In this document: piece after piece, positions 44,581 to 53,719 of the stretch
How positions within the stretch are numbered: the first letter of the stretch is position 1
Layout: each line of letters opens with the position of its first letter
Assembly: GCA_947648875.1 (NCBI GenBank)
Contig: CANSPM010000025.1
Location: 1 to 54,880 of the forward strand
DNA length: 54,880 nucleotides
Source of the DNA: an uncultured Lachnospiraceae bacterium
GTDB taxonomy: Bacteria; Bacillota; Clostridia; Lachnospirales; Lachnospiraceae
Direction: 5' to 3'
Made by a program: the position numbers and the translations under genes
The notes under the pieces: model-generated
What the model was told of the DNA's origin: nothing
Databases searched by the model: none
What the model saw: only the letters and a program-made list of their open reading frames with translations

Positions 44581-45387
44581 CTATGCTTTTCGAAATATAG
44601 ATGGCTGCACCAACTCAAAAGGAATCTGTGCCCGGTCCAGGGTTTCTGTCATGCCAATAAAAAGATAACCGCCCGGCTCCAGAAAATTGTAAACTTTATG
44701 AAGCAGCTCATTTTTCGTGTTCTCATCAAAGTATATCATAACATTTCTCAAAAAGATAGTATGCATTCTCTTCTTGAAGGGAAACGGCGACATCAGGTTG
44801 AACTGGCGGAAGATCACCTCCTGCTTAAGTTCCTCCTTAACCTGAAAAGATCCCTCTGACAGCTTCTTAAAAAAGTGCCTCTTCCACTGTTCCGGAATAC
44901 TTTTCAGCTGTTCCTCCGTGTATACACCCGCGATTGCCTGCTGTAGCACTTTGGTAGATATATCCGTGGCCAGCACCTTGGTATCCCAGGCCGAGGCATC
45001 CAGCCCAAAAAAATCCTTGAGCGTCATGGCAATCATATATGGTTCCTCGCCGGTGGAAGCGGCGCCGCACCAGATCCGCAGGTCCCGGGTGCCCTGTTCC
45101 CTCTGCCTAAGCTGCGGCAATACCACATTCTTAAAAAATTCAAAATGCTCAAACTCCCGCATAAAATAGGTATGGTTCGTGGTCAGCAGATTCACCAGCT
45201 GTTTTTCCAGCTGCCCGGAGCCGTCCTTCTCCATATCATTCATATAAGCGTTGAAGCTGCTCCAGCCCCCTGACTTAATGTGGTTTTCAAGTCTGCCGTT
45301 CATAATGACCTTCTTCTGACTCAGGTCAATACCGTAGCGCTGTTTCATATAGCGCGCAATCCTTAAAAACTCCTCATCCGTCATCAT
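44581..45387 (-). CDS. cheR: CheR chemotaxis methyltransferase
   Basis: The protein has 268 residues from the ATG at 45387 (GGAGGAACGG upstream, with a second ATG next to it). An N-terminal helical domain precedes the SAM-binding domain with LRIWCGAASTGEEPYMIAM and FLRNVMIYFDENTKNELLH. It methylates glutamates of the chemoreceptor. It is followed by CheB. Confidence 0.93.
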   Translation of the reverse strand: MMTDEEFLRIARYMKQRYGIDLSQKKVIMNGRLENHIKSGGWSSFNAYMNDMEKDGSGQLEKQLVNLLTTNHTYFMREFEHFEFFKNVVLPQLRQREQGTRDLRIWCGAASTGEEPYMIAMTLKDFFGLDASAWDTKVLATDISTKVLQQAIAGVYTEEQLKSIPEQWKRHFFKKLSEGSFQVKEELKQEVIFRQFNLMSPFPFKKRMHTIFLRNVMIYFDENTKNELLHKVYNFLEPGGYLFIGMTETLDRAQIPFELVQPSIFRKA

Positions 45388-45481
45388 AGTACCGTTCCTC
45401 CATTGCAATTTCTTTATATTCTTTATGCCTTGGCAATCCGTGTAATCATACCGGTCAATGCCTCATCTCAGGCTTTTTGCG

Positions 45482-46543
45482 CTAACGCAGCTGTCTGGCG
45501 ACTTTGCAGAATATGCCGAAAATATGGGGGTTGAATCTCTGTTCAGCCTCTCGCTGCATAATCTCCAATGCCTTCTCCCTGTCATATCCCTGACGGAAAC
45601 TTCTATTCTCTGTCAGGGCACAATACATGCTTGACATGGCGACAATCTGCGCAGCCAGTGGTATCTCATTTCCTTTCTTTCCCTCAGGATAACCGCTTCC
45701 ATCCCAATTCTCATGGTGGAAATGAGTGATATCTTCTGAAATCTGTATGAAATCATTGTAATCGCTGGTAACCTTCAAATCTTCAAGAAGTTTGGTTCCG
45801 ATTCGCGTATGTCCCTTCATCTGCTCCCGCTCTTCATCGTTTAATCCCGACTGCTTTTGCAGAATCTCCTTCGGAACACCTATATTGCCGATATCGCACA
45901 GCGGCGCAGCAAACTCTATGGTCTCCACAAAGCTGTCCGATATCTGATCTTCAAACAGTGGCGACAGTTGCATGCTCTGTGCCAGTATCCGGCAGTTGTA
46001 CCGCATCCTTTCTATATAATCGTCGGCATGCCAGGAATTCTCCGCCGCCACGCCGGCCAGGGCGTAAAGCACGCTTTTCCGTTCCTCCTCCATCTGCCGC
46101 AACTGCTCATTGACAGAAGCCTGTAGGCGTCTGTTGGCCTCCCTGATTTCCTTAGTGGCCTCGTATAGTTTCAGATGAACATTTACTCTGGCCTGCACCA
46201 GTTCCGGAATAAATGGCTTGGTTATGTAATCCCCGCCCCCCAGATCAAACCCCTTGACAATGTCCTTCGGATTGTCAAAAGCAGAAATAAATATAATGGG
46301 AATGCTCTTAGTCTCCACATTGGCCTTCAATACCCTGCACAACTCATAGCCATCCATCTCCGGCATGGAGATATCTGTCAACACAAGATTGGGCAGTTCT
46401 TCGCGAACCTGTTCCAGAGCCTGTAAGCCGTTCTCAGCCAGCACGGTCTTACACCCCATATCCCCTATGATCTCGCCAAGAATCACGCGGTTGGTCTCCA
46501 CATCATCCACAATCAGGACGACACCCCTTGCGCGGTCTTTCAT
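45482..46543 (-). CDS. Response regulator with decayed HD-GYP domain
   Basis: This is a 353-residue protein. The receiver has phospho-Asp57 in LVLTDISMPEMDG. A coiled-coil linker (residues about 128-160) follows. The C-terminal domain is clearly of HD-GYP ancestry, with HHENWDGSGYPEG at 276-288. However, the HD pair is replaced by Cys216-Asp217 (PLCDIGNIGVP), and the later metal-binding aspartate is missing (VAMSSMYCAL where the intact paralog has VDVYDAL). It is therefore probably not a c-di-GMP phosphodiesterase but a binding or allosteric module. Its gene lies just after the sensor kinase gene. Confidence 0.85.
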   Translation of the reverse strand: MKDRARGVVLIVDDVETNRVILGEIIGDMGCKTVLAENGLQALEQVREELPNLVLTDISMPEMDGYELCRVLKANVETKSIPIIFISAFDNPKDIVKGFDLGGGDYITKPFIPELVQARVNVHLKLYEATKEIREANRRLQASVNEQLRQMEEERKSVLYALAGVAAENSWHADDYIERMRYNCRILAQSMQLSPLFEDQISDSFVETIEFAAPLCDIGNIGVPKEILQKQSGLNDEEREQMKGHTRIGTKLLEDLKVTSDYNDFIQISEDITHFHHENWDGSGYPEGKKGNEIPLAAQIVAMSSMYCALTENRSFRQGYDREKALEIMQREAEQRFNPHIFGIFCKVARQLR

Positions 46544-46602
46544 ACTCCGCCCCCCTTTCTCACAATCTGATTATCTCAGTCTGTGGTCTGGAAATATGCT
46601 GC

Positions 46603-48027
46603 TTAAGATTCCCCGCCGATCAGAGCTTTCAGGGTATCCATGCCTGTAGATATTCTGTCATAGTTCTCCTTTTGAATGGCCATCTTAAGCCGCAGCACCG
46701 CCCGGCCCACATCCTGTGGAGCATCGGCGGTAAGCTGCCGGATTGTCTCCATAAACATTTCCGCCTTCTCCCAATTCTCCATCTCCACCGAGAGAATCAA
46801 TTTAGACAGATTCTTCTGTAATGCTTCGAGATTGGATGCCGTTCCATAATGAGACGCGTCCTGTTCCTCCGAAGGAGCGCTTTCTCCAACCGATACCAGG
46901 GGCCTGGGCTGCACCATATCTTCTTCCCCGGGTTCCGTCTCCGGGTCACACCCCACCCATACCGAAAAGGAAAACGTGGTCCCCCTCCCCTTTACGCTCT
47001 CTACATTAATGCTGCCGTCCATAAGCTCCACCAGCTGACGGCAGATGGAAAGACCCAGACCCGTCCCCCCATATTTTCGTGAAGTGGAAGCATCCACCTG
47101 GGAAAAACTCTGAAACAGTTTCTCCTGATCCTTGGGCTCGATGCCGATTCCTGTGTCGCTTACCAGAAAGAAAAGTTCCTGCGAGTCCCCGGTCTGTGCC
47201 GTCTTGATGACTTCCAACGTAATCTTTCCCACACTGGTAAACTTCTGCGCATTGGACAGCAGATTATTCAGCACCTGCACAATCCGCAATTCATCCCCCA
47301 CCACATACTCCGGTACACCGGGGGAGACTGTTACAAAGAAATCCAGTCCTTTCTCCGTGATACGCCCCTTGTGGCTGGCCATCACATAATCTATAGTGTT
47401 ACGAATGGAAAAACGGGCCTTTTCAAGTAAAAACTTCCCTGCCTCCAACTTGGAAAAGTCCAGAATATTATTGATAATCTTATTCATTTCCCCACAGCAA
47501 CGTTCAACCAGCTTCAGCTTGCGGAGTTTATCCTTCTCTGTCTCTAAGGGCAATAACTCCCTGATCTGTCCCGAGATCCCATTTACCGGCGTGCGCAGTT
47601 CATGCGTCACATTGGCCACAAACTCCGACTTGACCCGCATGGCATCCTGAGCCTCCTGCTTCACCTGCTCAAGCTCATGACTCAAAAATTCCTTTTCCAG
47701 CACATCGTTAGCCATGCAGATGTAACCGTCTTTCTCTCCCTGACGCAGAACTCTCACATCTGTGGGAAAACAAGTCTGATTTTTACGGTACGCTGTCATA
47801 TGGTGGATTTCCATGCCGAAGGGATGGAGCGCCCTGAAACCGCCATCCTCCTTCTGGAACCCCCCGGGGAATACAGTACCTATAAAAAGGCTCTCCACCC
47901 CCTGATCATACCCCAGTTTTTCTCTTGCTGCGGCATTGCCGTATGTAATCAGTCCCTCCTCGTCAAATTCCAGAATGATCTCCAATACATGCTCAAAGGG
48001 ACTCATATCCAAACTCTGTCGACACAT
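46603..48027 (-). CDS. Sensor histidine kinase with PAS and C-terminal helical domain
   Basis: The protein has 474 residues from the ATG at 48027 (AGAGGAAAG upstream). A PAS-like sensor (residues about 10-115) precedes the DHp helix with His142 in NVTHELRTPVNGI. The ATP-binding domain has NLLSNAQKF (N box), DTGIGIEPKD (G1), and YGGTGLGLSICRQLVELMDG (G2). No membrane helices are present, so it is soluble. The last about 70 residues form a helical stretch that could be a degenerate HPt domain lacking the histidine. Its partners are probably the two response regulators and the separate HPt protein encoded around it. Confidence 0.9.
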   Translation of the reverse strand: MCRQSLDMSPFEHVLEIILEFDEEGLITYGNAAAREKLGYDQGVESLFIGTVFPGGFQKEDGGFRALHPFGMEIHHMTAYRKNQTCFPTDVRVLRQGEKDGYICMANDVLEKEFLSHELEQVKQEAQDAMRVKSEFVANVTHELRTPVNGISGQIRELLPLETEKDKLRKLKLVERCCGEMNKIINNILDFSKLEAGKFLLEKARFSIRNTIDYVMASHKGRITEKGLDFFVTVSPGVPEYVVGDELRIVQVLNNLLSNAQKFTSVGKITLEVIKTAQTGDSQELFFLVSDTGIGIEPKDQEKLFQSFSQVDASTSRKYGGTGLGLSICRQLVELMDGSINVESVKGRGTTFSFSVWVGCDPETEPGEEDMVQPRPLVSVGESAPSEEQDASHYGTASNLEALQKNLSKLILSVEMENWEKAEMFMETIRQLTADAPQDVGRAVLRLKMAIQKENYDRISTGMDTLKALIGGES

Positions 48028-48084
48028 AGAAACTTTCCTCTGTCCTCCTAACCAGGACTGAAACTTATCTCCAAATTTCCCACA

Positions 48085-48112
48085 AAAAACAACGAACCCC
48101 ACATTGTGGTTC
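48085..48112 (-). terminator. Terminator after the intact HD-GYP gene
   Basis: GAACC (48094-48098) and GGTTC (48108-48112) with inner pairing form a hairpin followed on the minus strand by GTTGTTTTTT. It lies between the HD-GYP regulator and the sensor kinase. Confidence 0.6.
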
Positions 48113-48136
48113 CGCTGTTTTTATGTATGGAAAACA

Positions 48137-49273
48137 TTAATTAGAAAAATCGAACATTTTGATTACTTCTACTATATTGAAGAAGTCTTCTTTGGCCAGC
48201 TGGAAGCATTCAATTACATCCGGTGAGAAGTGCCCGCACTCGCCGCCAAGAATCATCTGGTAGGCCAGAGAATTACCGTACACGCCCTTGTAAACCCTCT
48301 CACTTACCAACGCGTCATATACGTCCACAATGGATACAATCTGCGCGCTGATGGGAATCTGGTCTCCCACAAGATGATCCGGATATCCGTTCCCATCCCA
48401 TCTCTCATGGTGCCACCGGCAAATCTCATAACAGTAACGGTAAAATTCGTCTGTCTGCGTCTTGCGGAACTTTTCCAAAATATCACAGCCAATGACCGGA
48501 TGGGTTTTGATCACCTCGAACTCCTCCGGTGTCAGGCGCGCAGGCTTTAACAAAATCGCGTCCGGGATTCCGATCTTACCGATATCATGCAGCGCCGAGG
48601 CCCTGGCTATGGCATCTATCTGTGATTTTGTAAGGCCGTATTTGGGAAAATATTTCTCCATGTACTTGAGCAGTATCCTTGTGAAATATTTGATACGGCG
48701 TATGTGCTCTCCGGTCTCCGAACTCCTGAACTCCACCACGGAGCTGAGTGCGTCTATCATAAACTCGTTGTTATTCTGAATTTTCTTCTGCTGGGCAAGA
48801 ATCTCTATCTCCTGCTCCTTGAGACGCACCTCCATATTATGTTTGTTCTGATACAGTTCCACAATATTGTTCGCCCTGCGCTTTACAATATCCGGATAGA
48901 AGGGCTTATGTATCACATCAGCAATGCCATACGTATACGCCCTGTCTTCACTGTTTCTGACTGTCTCGCTGGTAATCAGAATCACAGGGAGATGCTGGAT
49001 CATGTCTTCGGACTTCATATATTCCAACACGCCAAATCCATCCATCTGAGGCATGACAATATCAAGCAGCACCAGTACAAGATCCTTGTTTGCCTTGATC
49101 TGCTCTATGGCCTCCTGCCCGTTGCTGGCCTGGATAGTGACATATTCATCTTGGAACAGGTTATCCAGTATAACCCTGTTTACTTCCTCATCGTCCACAA
49201 TCAGAATTTTCCGCTTCTCAATCCTGGTCTTGTTTACCTCTTCCTCTACAATCACGATCTTCTGCTCATCCAT
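48137..49273 (-). CDS. Response regulator with intact HD-GYP phosphodiesterase domain
   Basis: This is a 378-residue protein. The receiver has phospho-Asp in LVLLDIVMPQMDG, and a coiled-coil linker (about residues 150-185) follows. The HD-GYP domain is complete: HIRRIKYFTRILL, ALHDIGKIGIPDAILLKP, CRWHHERWDGNGYP, and IVDVYDALVSERVYKG. It should degrade c-di-GMP when phosphorylated. It has its own promoter (49357-49385) and a terminator, so it may be expressed apart from the chemotaxis genes. Confidence 0.92.
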   Translation of the reverse strand: MDEQKIVIVEEEVNKTRIEKRKILIVDDEEVNRVILDNLFQDEYVTIQASNGQEAIEQIKANKDLVLVLLDIVMPQMDGFGVLEYMKSEDMIQHLPVILITSETVRNSEDRAYTYGIADVIHKPFYPDIVKRRANNIVELYQNKHNMEVRLKEQEIEILAQQKKIQNNNEFMIDALSSVVEFRSSETGEHIRRIKYFTRILLKYMEKYFPKYGLTKSQIDAIARASALHDIGKIGIPDAILLKPARLTPEEFEVIKTHPVIGCDILEKFRKTQTDEFYRYCYEICRWHHERWDGNGYPDHLVGDQIPISAQIVSIVDVYDALVSERVYKGVYGNSLAYQMILGGECGHFSPDVIECFQLAKEDFFNIVEVIKMFDFSN

Positions 49274-49356
49274 ACATTCTAATCCCCATGAATTCTGAAA
49301 TTTGCCTGCATTTTCCTTCTAAAGCACAGCACACGCGCCCGACAGGTTCAGGAACA

Positions 49357-49385
49357 ATCTTAACATATCCACTTCGGAATGTCAA
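49357..49385 (-). promoter_or_regulatory. Sigma-A promoter of the HD-GYP gene
   Basis: On the minus strand consensus TTGACA (49385-49380) is 17 bases from TAAGAT (49362-49357), about 85 bases before the start codon. Confidence 0.75.
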
Positions 49386-49438
49386 TAATCCGCGCCTTTA
49401 TCTTTGCGGATGAACCTGCTTTTCCGTCTAGAAAAATC

Positions 49439-49804
49439 TCAATTTCCAATTAGTTCCATGAAGCGCCCATAGGCCTCCTCCAATGCCGCCCTCTGCGCTG
49501 TCACCTGATCGGTGTCCACTTCCGACGGTGCCTTTCCCCGAAGCAGTTCCGTGAGGGCCGATACCGGCCCGCAGACCGGGTCCAGGCCCAGATTGGCGCT
49601 CACTCCTTTGAGTGTATGTGCGTATTTAAAGGCCTCCTCATAGTTTCCCTGGTCCAGACACTCCGTCAGTCCCGCATAGTTCTTATCATCTTTGAACTTC
49701 AGCAGGAACTTTGAAAAGAGCGCTTCATTGCCCATAAAGCGGTGCAGAGTTCCCTCCACATCCGCGCCGTTCTCAATCAGTTTCTGTTTCAGTGATTCGT
49801 CCAT
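49439..49804 (-). CDS. HPt phosphotransfer protein
   Basis: This is a 121-residue helical protein. The phospho-accepting His63 lies in KYAHTLKGVSANLGL, the classic HPt motif. A helical bundle covers most of the chain. It has no kinase or receiver domain, so it must pass phosphate between the sensor kinase and a receiver. AGAAAGGAACGG precedes the ATG. It is the most upstream gene of the minus-strand signalling cluster, with its own strong promoter. Confidence 0.9.
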   Translation of the reverse strand: MDESLKQKLIENGADVEGTLHRFMGNEALFSKFLLKFKDDKNYAGLTECLDQGNYEEAFKYAHTLKGVSANLGLDPVCGPVSALTELLRGKAPSEVDTDQVTAQRAALEEAYGRFMELIGN

Positions 49805-49911
49805 TGTACACCGTTCCTTTCTATAAATTGAAGTTCCTTAGAACTTCTGTTCCATTTTTCCAAATATCCACCCGCTCTAAATGTCCGGTACGCTATTCGC
49901 GTCGTTATTTT

Positions 49912-49940
49912 ATTATATCGGAAGATAGGATGCATTGCAA
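49912..49940 (-). promoter_or_regulatory. Sigma-A promoter of the HPt gene
   Basis: On the minus strand TTGCAA (49940-49935) and TATAAT (49917-49912) are 17 bases apart, about 110 bases before the start codon. Confidence 0.65.
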
Positions 49941-50055
49941 GAGAGATGACTGGTATTTCCTGTATTTCTCTGCTGACCGGCATCCGGTTACGCCAACTTT
50001 CTGTCAGACAGCAAAAATTCTGCCGTGTACTCATTGTGGAAAACTTAAAAACTTA

Positions 50056-50089
50056 TTGCCAGGATGCCAGTAGTATTGTATACTATAAT
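50056..50089 (+). promoter_or_regulatory. Promoter of the dual-HTH regulator gene
   Basis: TTGCCA (50056-50061) and TATACT (50079-50084) are 17 bases apart; an overlapping TATAAT at 50084-50089 offers a second -10 choice. Confidence 0.6.
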
Positions 50090-50135
50090 GAAGGTATTAA
50101 TCTCGATGTGATATGACCGTTGAAAGAGGGTGTCT

Positions 50136-51803
50136 ATGGGAGACAAAGAAAAAAATAGGCAGTTCAGCATGTATATCACCAGAACGCGCAGAAAATACGG
50201 TATTACCATGAGACAGTTGTGTGAGGGACTGTGTACTTCGCAAGAACTCTCTCTTCTGGAAAGCGGTAAACGACTACCGAACAAGCTGTTACAGGATGCC
50301 ATTGCGGAAAGACTGGGCATAGGCTCGGAAGATTATGAACTTTTTTTGGGGGTTACGGAGTACCGACGCTGGGAGGCCCGGCAACGAATCCTCCACTGCG
50401 TCACTTGGGAAGAAGCAGAACGGGCAGAAAGACTGCTGGAGGAATACTATGCCGGATGCGGAAAGGGAACCGGCGATATAGGGAGAAAGCTGGAGAAACA
50501 GTTTTATCTGAGCATGCTGGCACAGATCAGACGCTGTGGCGGCGCGTCCCGGGAGGAACTGTGGCCCCTGTTTGATGAGGCCATTCGCCTGACTGTTCCC
50601 GCGCTGGAGCATAAACCCCTCTCCCACCTGACACTTTCCATTAAAGAACTAAATCTGATTCTGGAAGCCGAGCAGTACCGCAAGGACGGAGCAAGGCTCT
50701 CGAGGTACGGAGAAATTCTGACATACATAGAAGACGCCGGTCTGGATGGGCGCGGCCTGTCCAAGATCTATCCCAAAGCTGTTTTCTTCCTATGTCGGGG
50801 ACGATTGACGGCAGCCGGGAAAAAACCGCCGCCTCTTGCAGAGATGACTGAGCTCCTTCGGCTCTGCAACCACGCCGTAGACATTCTGCGCGATAACTAT
50901 CGGATGTATTTTCTCTGGGAACTTTTAGATATGCGCGGCCAGCTTCTGGAACGGATGACAGAGTGTCATCACCGCCAGGGAGAGTCGGAGGAAGTTGACG
51001 CTCTGCGCGCGATGCGCCGGGAAAACACAGAGATAAAAGCCGTCTTGGAACGGCTTTACGCAGAATTTCAGGTGCCACATGAGACATTTGAGTATTGTTA
51101 TCTCTATGTGATGCACGGCGTGTCCTGCATGAATGACGTCATCCGAATCCGTCGCCAGATGCTGGGGATCCCCCCGGGGGCTCTGTGTGACGGCATTTGC
51201 GACATCAAGACCCTGCGGCGTCTGGAACGTCATGAGACAATGCCCCAGCGCGCCATTGTCGAGCGCCTTTTTATGCGTCTGGGTCTCTCGGGAGAGTTCA
51301 CCAGAACGGAACTGATTACAGATGACCCTGAGGCCAGAAGACTGATGGAGAAAATGCGGCGGCAGATAAACAGCCGGCAGTGGGATGAGGCAGAAGAAAT
51401 ATTAAAACAGCTTAAGACGCTGGTGCCCTTGCATATCCCCGGCAACAGGCAGGCACTGATGAGAAGAGACGCGCTTCTCCACTGGAAAAAGAAAGCGTTG
51501 GGAGATGACGGATACTACAAAGTGATGCGTGAGACCCTGGAATTGACCCTCCCGTTTGAAGCTGTTCTGAAGAAGGGAGACAAATATCTGACTTACACGG
51601 AACAGACCTGTATTCTGAGTATGTTACAGGGAATGGACAGATCCGGAAAAGATCCACAGGTCGGAAGGGGATACCCTTCCGACTCTTGGTATGATCAAAA
51701 TGGAGGGAATAATTATGACAGGGATACGACAGTGGAATCCAAGGCACCAGATAGCTGCAATAGTAATACTCACAATTACGTTGCTTCTGGCCGGGTGTGG
51801 TAA
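50136..51803 (+). CDS. Large XRE-type regulator with two helix-turn-helix modules
   Basis: The protein has 555 residues from the ATG at 50136 (GAGGG upstream). The first HTH is ITMRQLCEGLCTSQELSLLE followed by LLQDAIAERLGI. A related second module, PPGALCDGICDIKTLRRLER followed by VERLFMRLGL, lies around residues 350-400. Between and after them are helical repeats that look TPR-like, as in peptide-responsive Rgg/PlcR-type regulators. The last 30 codons overlap the following lipoprotein gene by 89 bases in another frame, so the C-terminus may be extended by a mutation. The ligand and targets are unknown. Confidence 0.7.
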   Translation: MGDKEKNRQFSMYITRTRRKYGITMRQLCEGLCTSQELSLLESGKRLPNKLLQDAIAERLGIGSEDYELFLGVTEYRRWEARQRILHCVTWEEAERAERLLEEYYAGCGKGTGDIGRKLEKQFYLSMLAQIRRCGGASREELWPLFDEAIRLTVPALEHKPLSHLTLSIKELNLILEAEQYRKDGARLSRYGEILTYIEDAGLDGRGLSKIYPKAVFFLCRGRLTAAGKKPPPLAEMTELLRLCNHAVDILRDNYRMYFLWELLDMRGQLLERMTECHHRQGESEEVDALRAMRRENTEIKAVLERLYAEFQVPHETFEYCYLYVMHGVSCMNDVIRIRRQMLGIPPGALCDGICDIKTLRRLERHETMPQRAIVERLFMRLGLSGEFTRTELITDDPEARRLMEKMRRQINSRQWDEAEEILKQLKTLVPLHIPGNRQALMRRDALLHWKKKALGDDGYYKVMRETLELTLPFEAVLKKGDKYLTYTEQTCILSMLQGMDRSGKDPQVGRGYPSDSWYDQNGGNNYDRDTTVESKAPDSCNSNTHNYVASGRVW

Positions 51804-53133
51804 AGAAACCATCGGAGATTTAGAGCCGTCGGCTGAAGGAAAAGGGGAATCCACGGATCAGACAATGTTTACAGGCATTGAAGCGTCTGAAACGACAGAC
51901 ACGGCGGAGGAGACACCAGAAAGATTTCAATATGATGAGAAGCTCTTCGCCCTCGGACTGCCTGTCATAGAGGAGGACCAAGCCATGGCGGAGGGAAAGA
52001 CACTCCTGACACTACAGACCTCCTTGGTAAATCCCTGGTTGAAATATTCAATTGCAGGCTTCAACAGACAGAGTACAGATTACTTTATCAGACTCGAGGA
52101 GACCTACGGGGAAGATGTTAAAGAGCGGCTGTCTGTGGAAATCATAGCGGGGCGAGGGCCTGACATTATTACCGGAAGTGTGATTGATGTCAGCGAAAGC
52201 ATTCTGGAGAAAGGTGTGCTGGTGAATCTGGCGCCAGGACTGGATGCCATGGGAATTACCGAAGCAGAATACTTTCCGGCCGTCCGGGCATTACGCATGG
52301 GAGAGGAAGTCTATGGAATACGCACAAATATTCATCCAAACGGTTACTGGATCAAGGAATCGGTACTGGGCAGCAGCGACCAGCCGGATATAGAAACTCT
52401 GGTGGAAAAGCTCTATACCTATCCAGACCAAGAGGCCGTGTGGCGGACCAATGCCCGTTCTGAGGTAATTTTAGAGTACCTGCTGTCCGGCTCGGAAGAC
52501 CTGTGGGGGATGATCGACTGGGAGAAAGGTATGTGTGATTTCTCCGGAGATTTATTTGCAAAAATGCTTGAAATCGCGAAACGCTATGCGGACCCGGAGG
52601 GAAAGACCTGGGAGTCAGAAGAGAAATGGTTGGTATATTTTTACAGTCCTGTGCAAGATTCCCGTAAGCAATTGGAGAATGAGGGGAAAGTAATTATTAA
52701 CTACCCCTTTGACGATGGGAACTACCCCGCTTACGAGCGCATAGGCGAAGTACTGATGATGAATGCCAATTCAAAACATCAGGAGGGAGTCTGGGCCTTC
52801 TTTGAGTATGTCCTGGGCGAGGAGGGGCAGTGCTACGCGACAAGCATCTCGTCCCTGACAGTCAGCAAAGAAATGTCCAAGAATAGTTTTGATTATTATC
52901 TGAATTTGATCGAAGAAGGAAGGATGCAGACCACTGCGGATTTTACGCCGGAAGCCATTGAAGAGCTTTATGCATTTACAGAGCAGGCGCGCGATATGCC
53001 TTTGCGCACAAAAGAAATACTTAAGATTATCTATGAGGAAGCCCAGACATTCTGTGACGGAAGCAAACCGTTGGAGGATGTGTGCAACGTCATCCAGAAG
53101 AGGGTGCAGATCTATATCAGCGAAACCATGTGA
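51715..53133 (+). CDS. Solute-binding-like lipoprotein
   Basis: The protein has 472 residues from the ATG at 51715, preceded by GGAGGGAATAATT. The signal peptide ends in the lipobox LLAGC with Cys28. The mature chain resembles family-1 extracellular solute-binding proteins (VEIIAGRGPDIITGSVIDVS and VWAFFEYVLGEEGQCYATS). No permease or ATPase gene is adjacent. It overlaps the regulator gene, so the two are probably co-translated and may form a signal-sensing pair. It ends at a strong terminator. Confidence 0.82.
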   Translation: MTGIRQWNPRHQIAAIVILTITLLLAGCGKETIGDLEPSAEGKGESTDQTMFTGIEASETTDTAEETPERFQYDEKLFALGLPVIEEDQAMAEGKTLLTLQTSLVNPWLKYSIAGFNRQSTDYFIRLEETYGEDVKERLSVEIIAGRGPDIITGSVIDVSESILEKGVLVNLAPGLDAMGITEAEYFPAVRALRMGEEVYGIRTNIHPNGYWIKESVLGSSDQPDIETLVEKLYTYPDQEAVWRTNARSEVILEYLLSGSEDLWGMIDWEKGMCDFSGDLFAKMLEIAKRYADPEGKTWESEEKWLVYFYSPVQDSRKQLENEGKVIINYPFDDGNYPAYERIGEVLMMNANSKHQEGVWAFFEYVLGEEGQCYATSISSLTVSKEMSKNSFDYYLNLIEEGRMQTTADFTPEAIEELYAFTEQARDMPLRTKEILKIIYEEAQTFCDGSKPLEDVCNVIQKRVQIYISETM

Positions 53134-53146
53134 CATATATGAAAAG

Positions 53147-53189
53147 GACAAAAACGCTTTTAGATTTGATTTCTGAAAGCGTTTTTGTC
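53147..53189 (+). terminator. Strong terminator of the regulator-lipoprotein unit
   Basis: Perfect 14-base arms (53147-53160 and 53176-53189) enclose a 15-base loop, with TTTTT inside the descending arm. It lies 14 bases after the lipoprotein stop. Confidence 0.8.
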
Positions 53190-53272
53190 ATGGTCCCGTT
53201 GCCTCCCGCCAGCATAGATACCCGTTTGTTGCCATCTGGAAACATCTGTTTCTCCCCTTTAATATTATTTTT

Positions 53273-53563
53273 TTACCCAAATATGTGCTTAAAAGGATTA
53301 TTAATAGAATCTATTAAACCTGTTCCTTTTATGATATAATTTAAACTATCAAACTTCTTTAAATCTTCATTAGATGGAATAAAAAAGTATTCGGCACAGA
53401 TAGAAGATATCTGTAAAAAATAAAAGTCGAATTTGATTTTTCCGAACTGGATACCTTTTTGGTAGTAAAAGATATAGTATATCGGATATATAAAAAACAG
53501 AACGAGAAACTGAACACAAAAAAGAAGCAACTGCATAGCAGGGGGGATTTTTATCTGTGACAC
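53273..53563 (-). CDS. Possible 96-aa membrane protein fragment
   Basis: A GTG-started frame encodes a hydrophobic segment (LLLFCVQFLVLFFIYPIYYI) followed by an AT-rich, lysine- and phenylalanine-rich tail. No ribosome site is seen before either the GTG or the internal ATG. The codon use is far more AT-rich than the neighbouring genes. It may be the remnant of an imported gene; no family is recognised. Confidence 0.3.
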   Translation of the reverse strand: MSQIKIPPAMQLLLFCVQFLVLFFIYPIYYIFYYQKGIQFGKIKFDFYFLQISSICAEYFFIPSNEDLKKFDSLNYIIKGTGLIDSINNPFKHIFG

Positions 53564-53568
53564 AAGAA

Positions 53569-53603
53569 AAAGCCAGAATGGAACGCTAATCCTTCCTGGC
53601 TTT
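53569..53603. terminator. Hairpin upstream of the gene-remnant region
   Basis: AAAGCCAG (53569-53576) pairs with CTGGCTTT (53596-53603). It could be a leftover terminator. Confidence 0.45.
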
Positions 53604-53639
53604 CTCTTTGCAAATCTTCATTACATCCTCTTCCGCCTG

Positions 53640-53717
53640 TGCCTCATCCCCCCGTCACCCCCGCCAGCACATCGAATACCCGACGCAGGTTCAAGCGCCC
53701 ATAGCCCGCGTATGTCA
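53640..53717 (-). pseudogene. C-terminal gene remnant, copy 1 (subtilase-like tail)
   Basis: On the minus strand the last codons before a TGA read YGRLNLRRVFDVLAGVTGG. The preceding sequence is unrelated, so only the tail survives. A near-identical tail appears at 54070-54141. The pattern resembles C-termini of clostridial subtilisin-like (S8) proteases, an assignment from memory. Confidence 0.4.
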
Positions 53718-53719
53718 AG

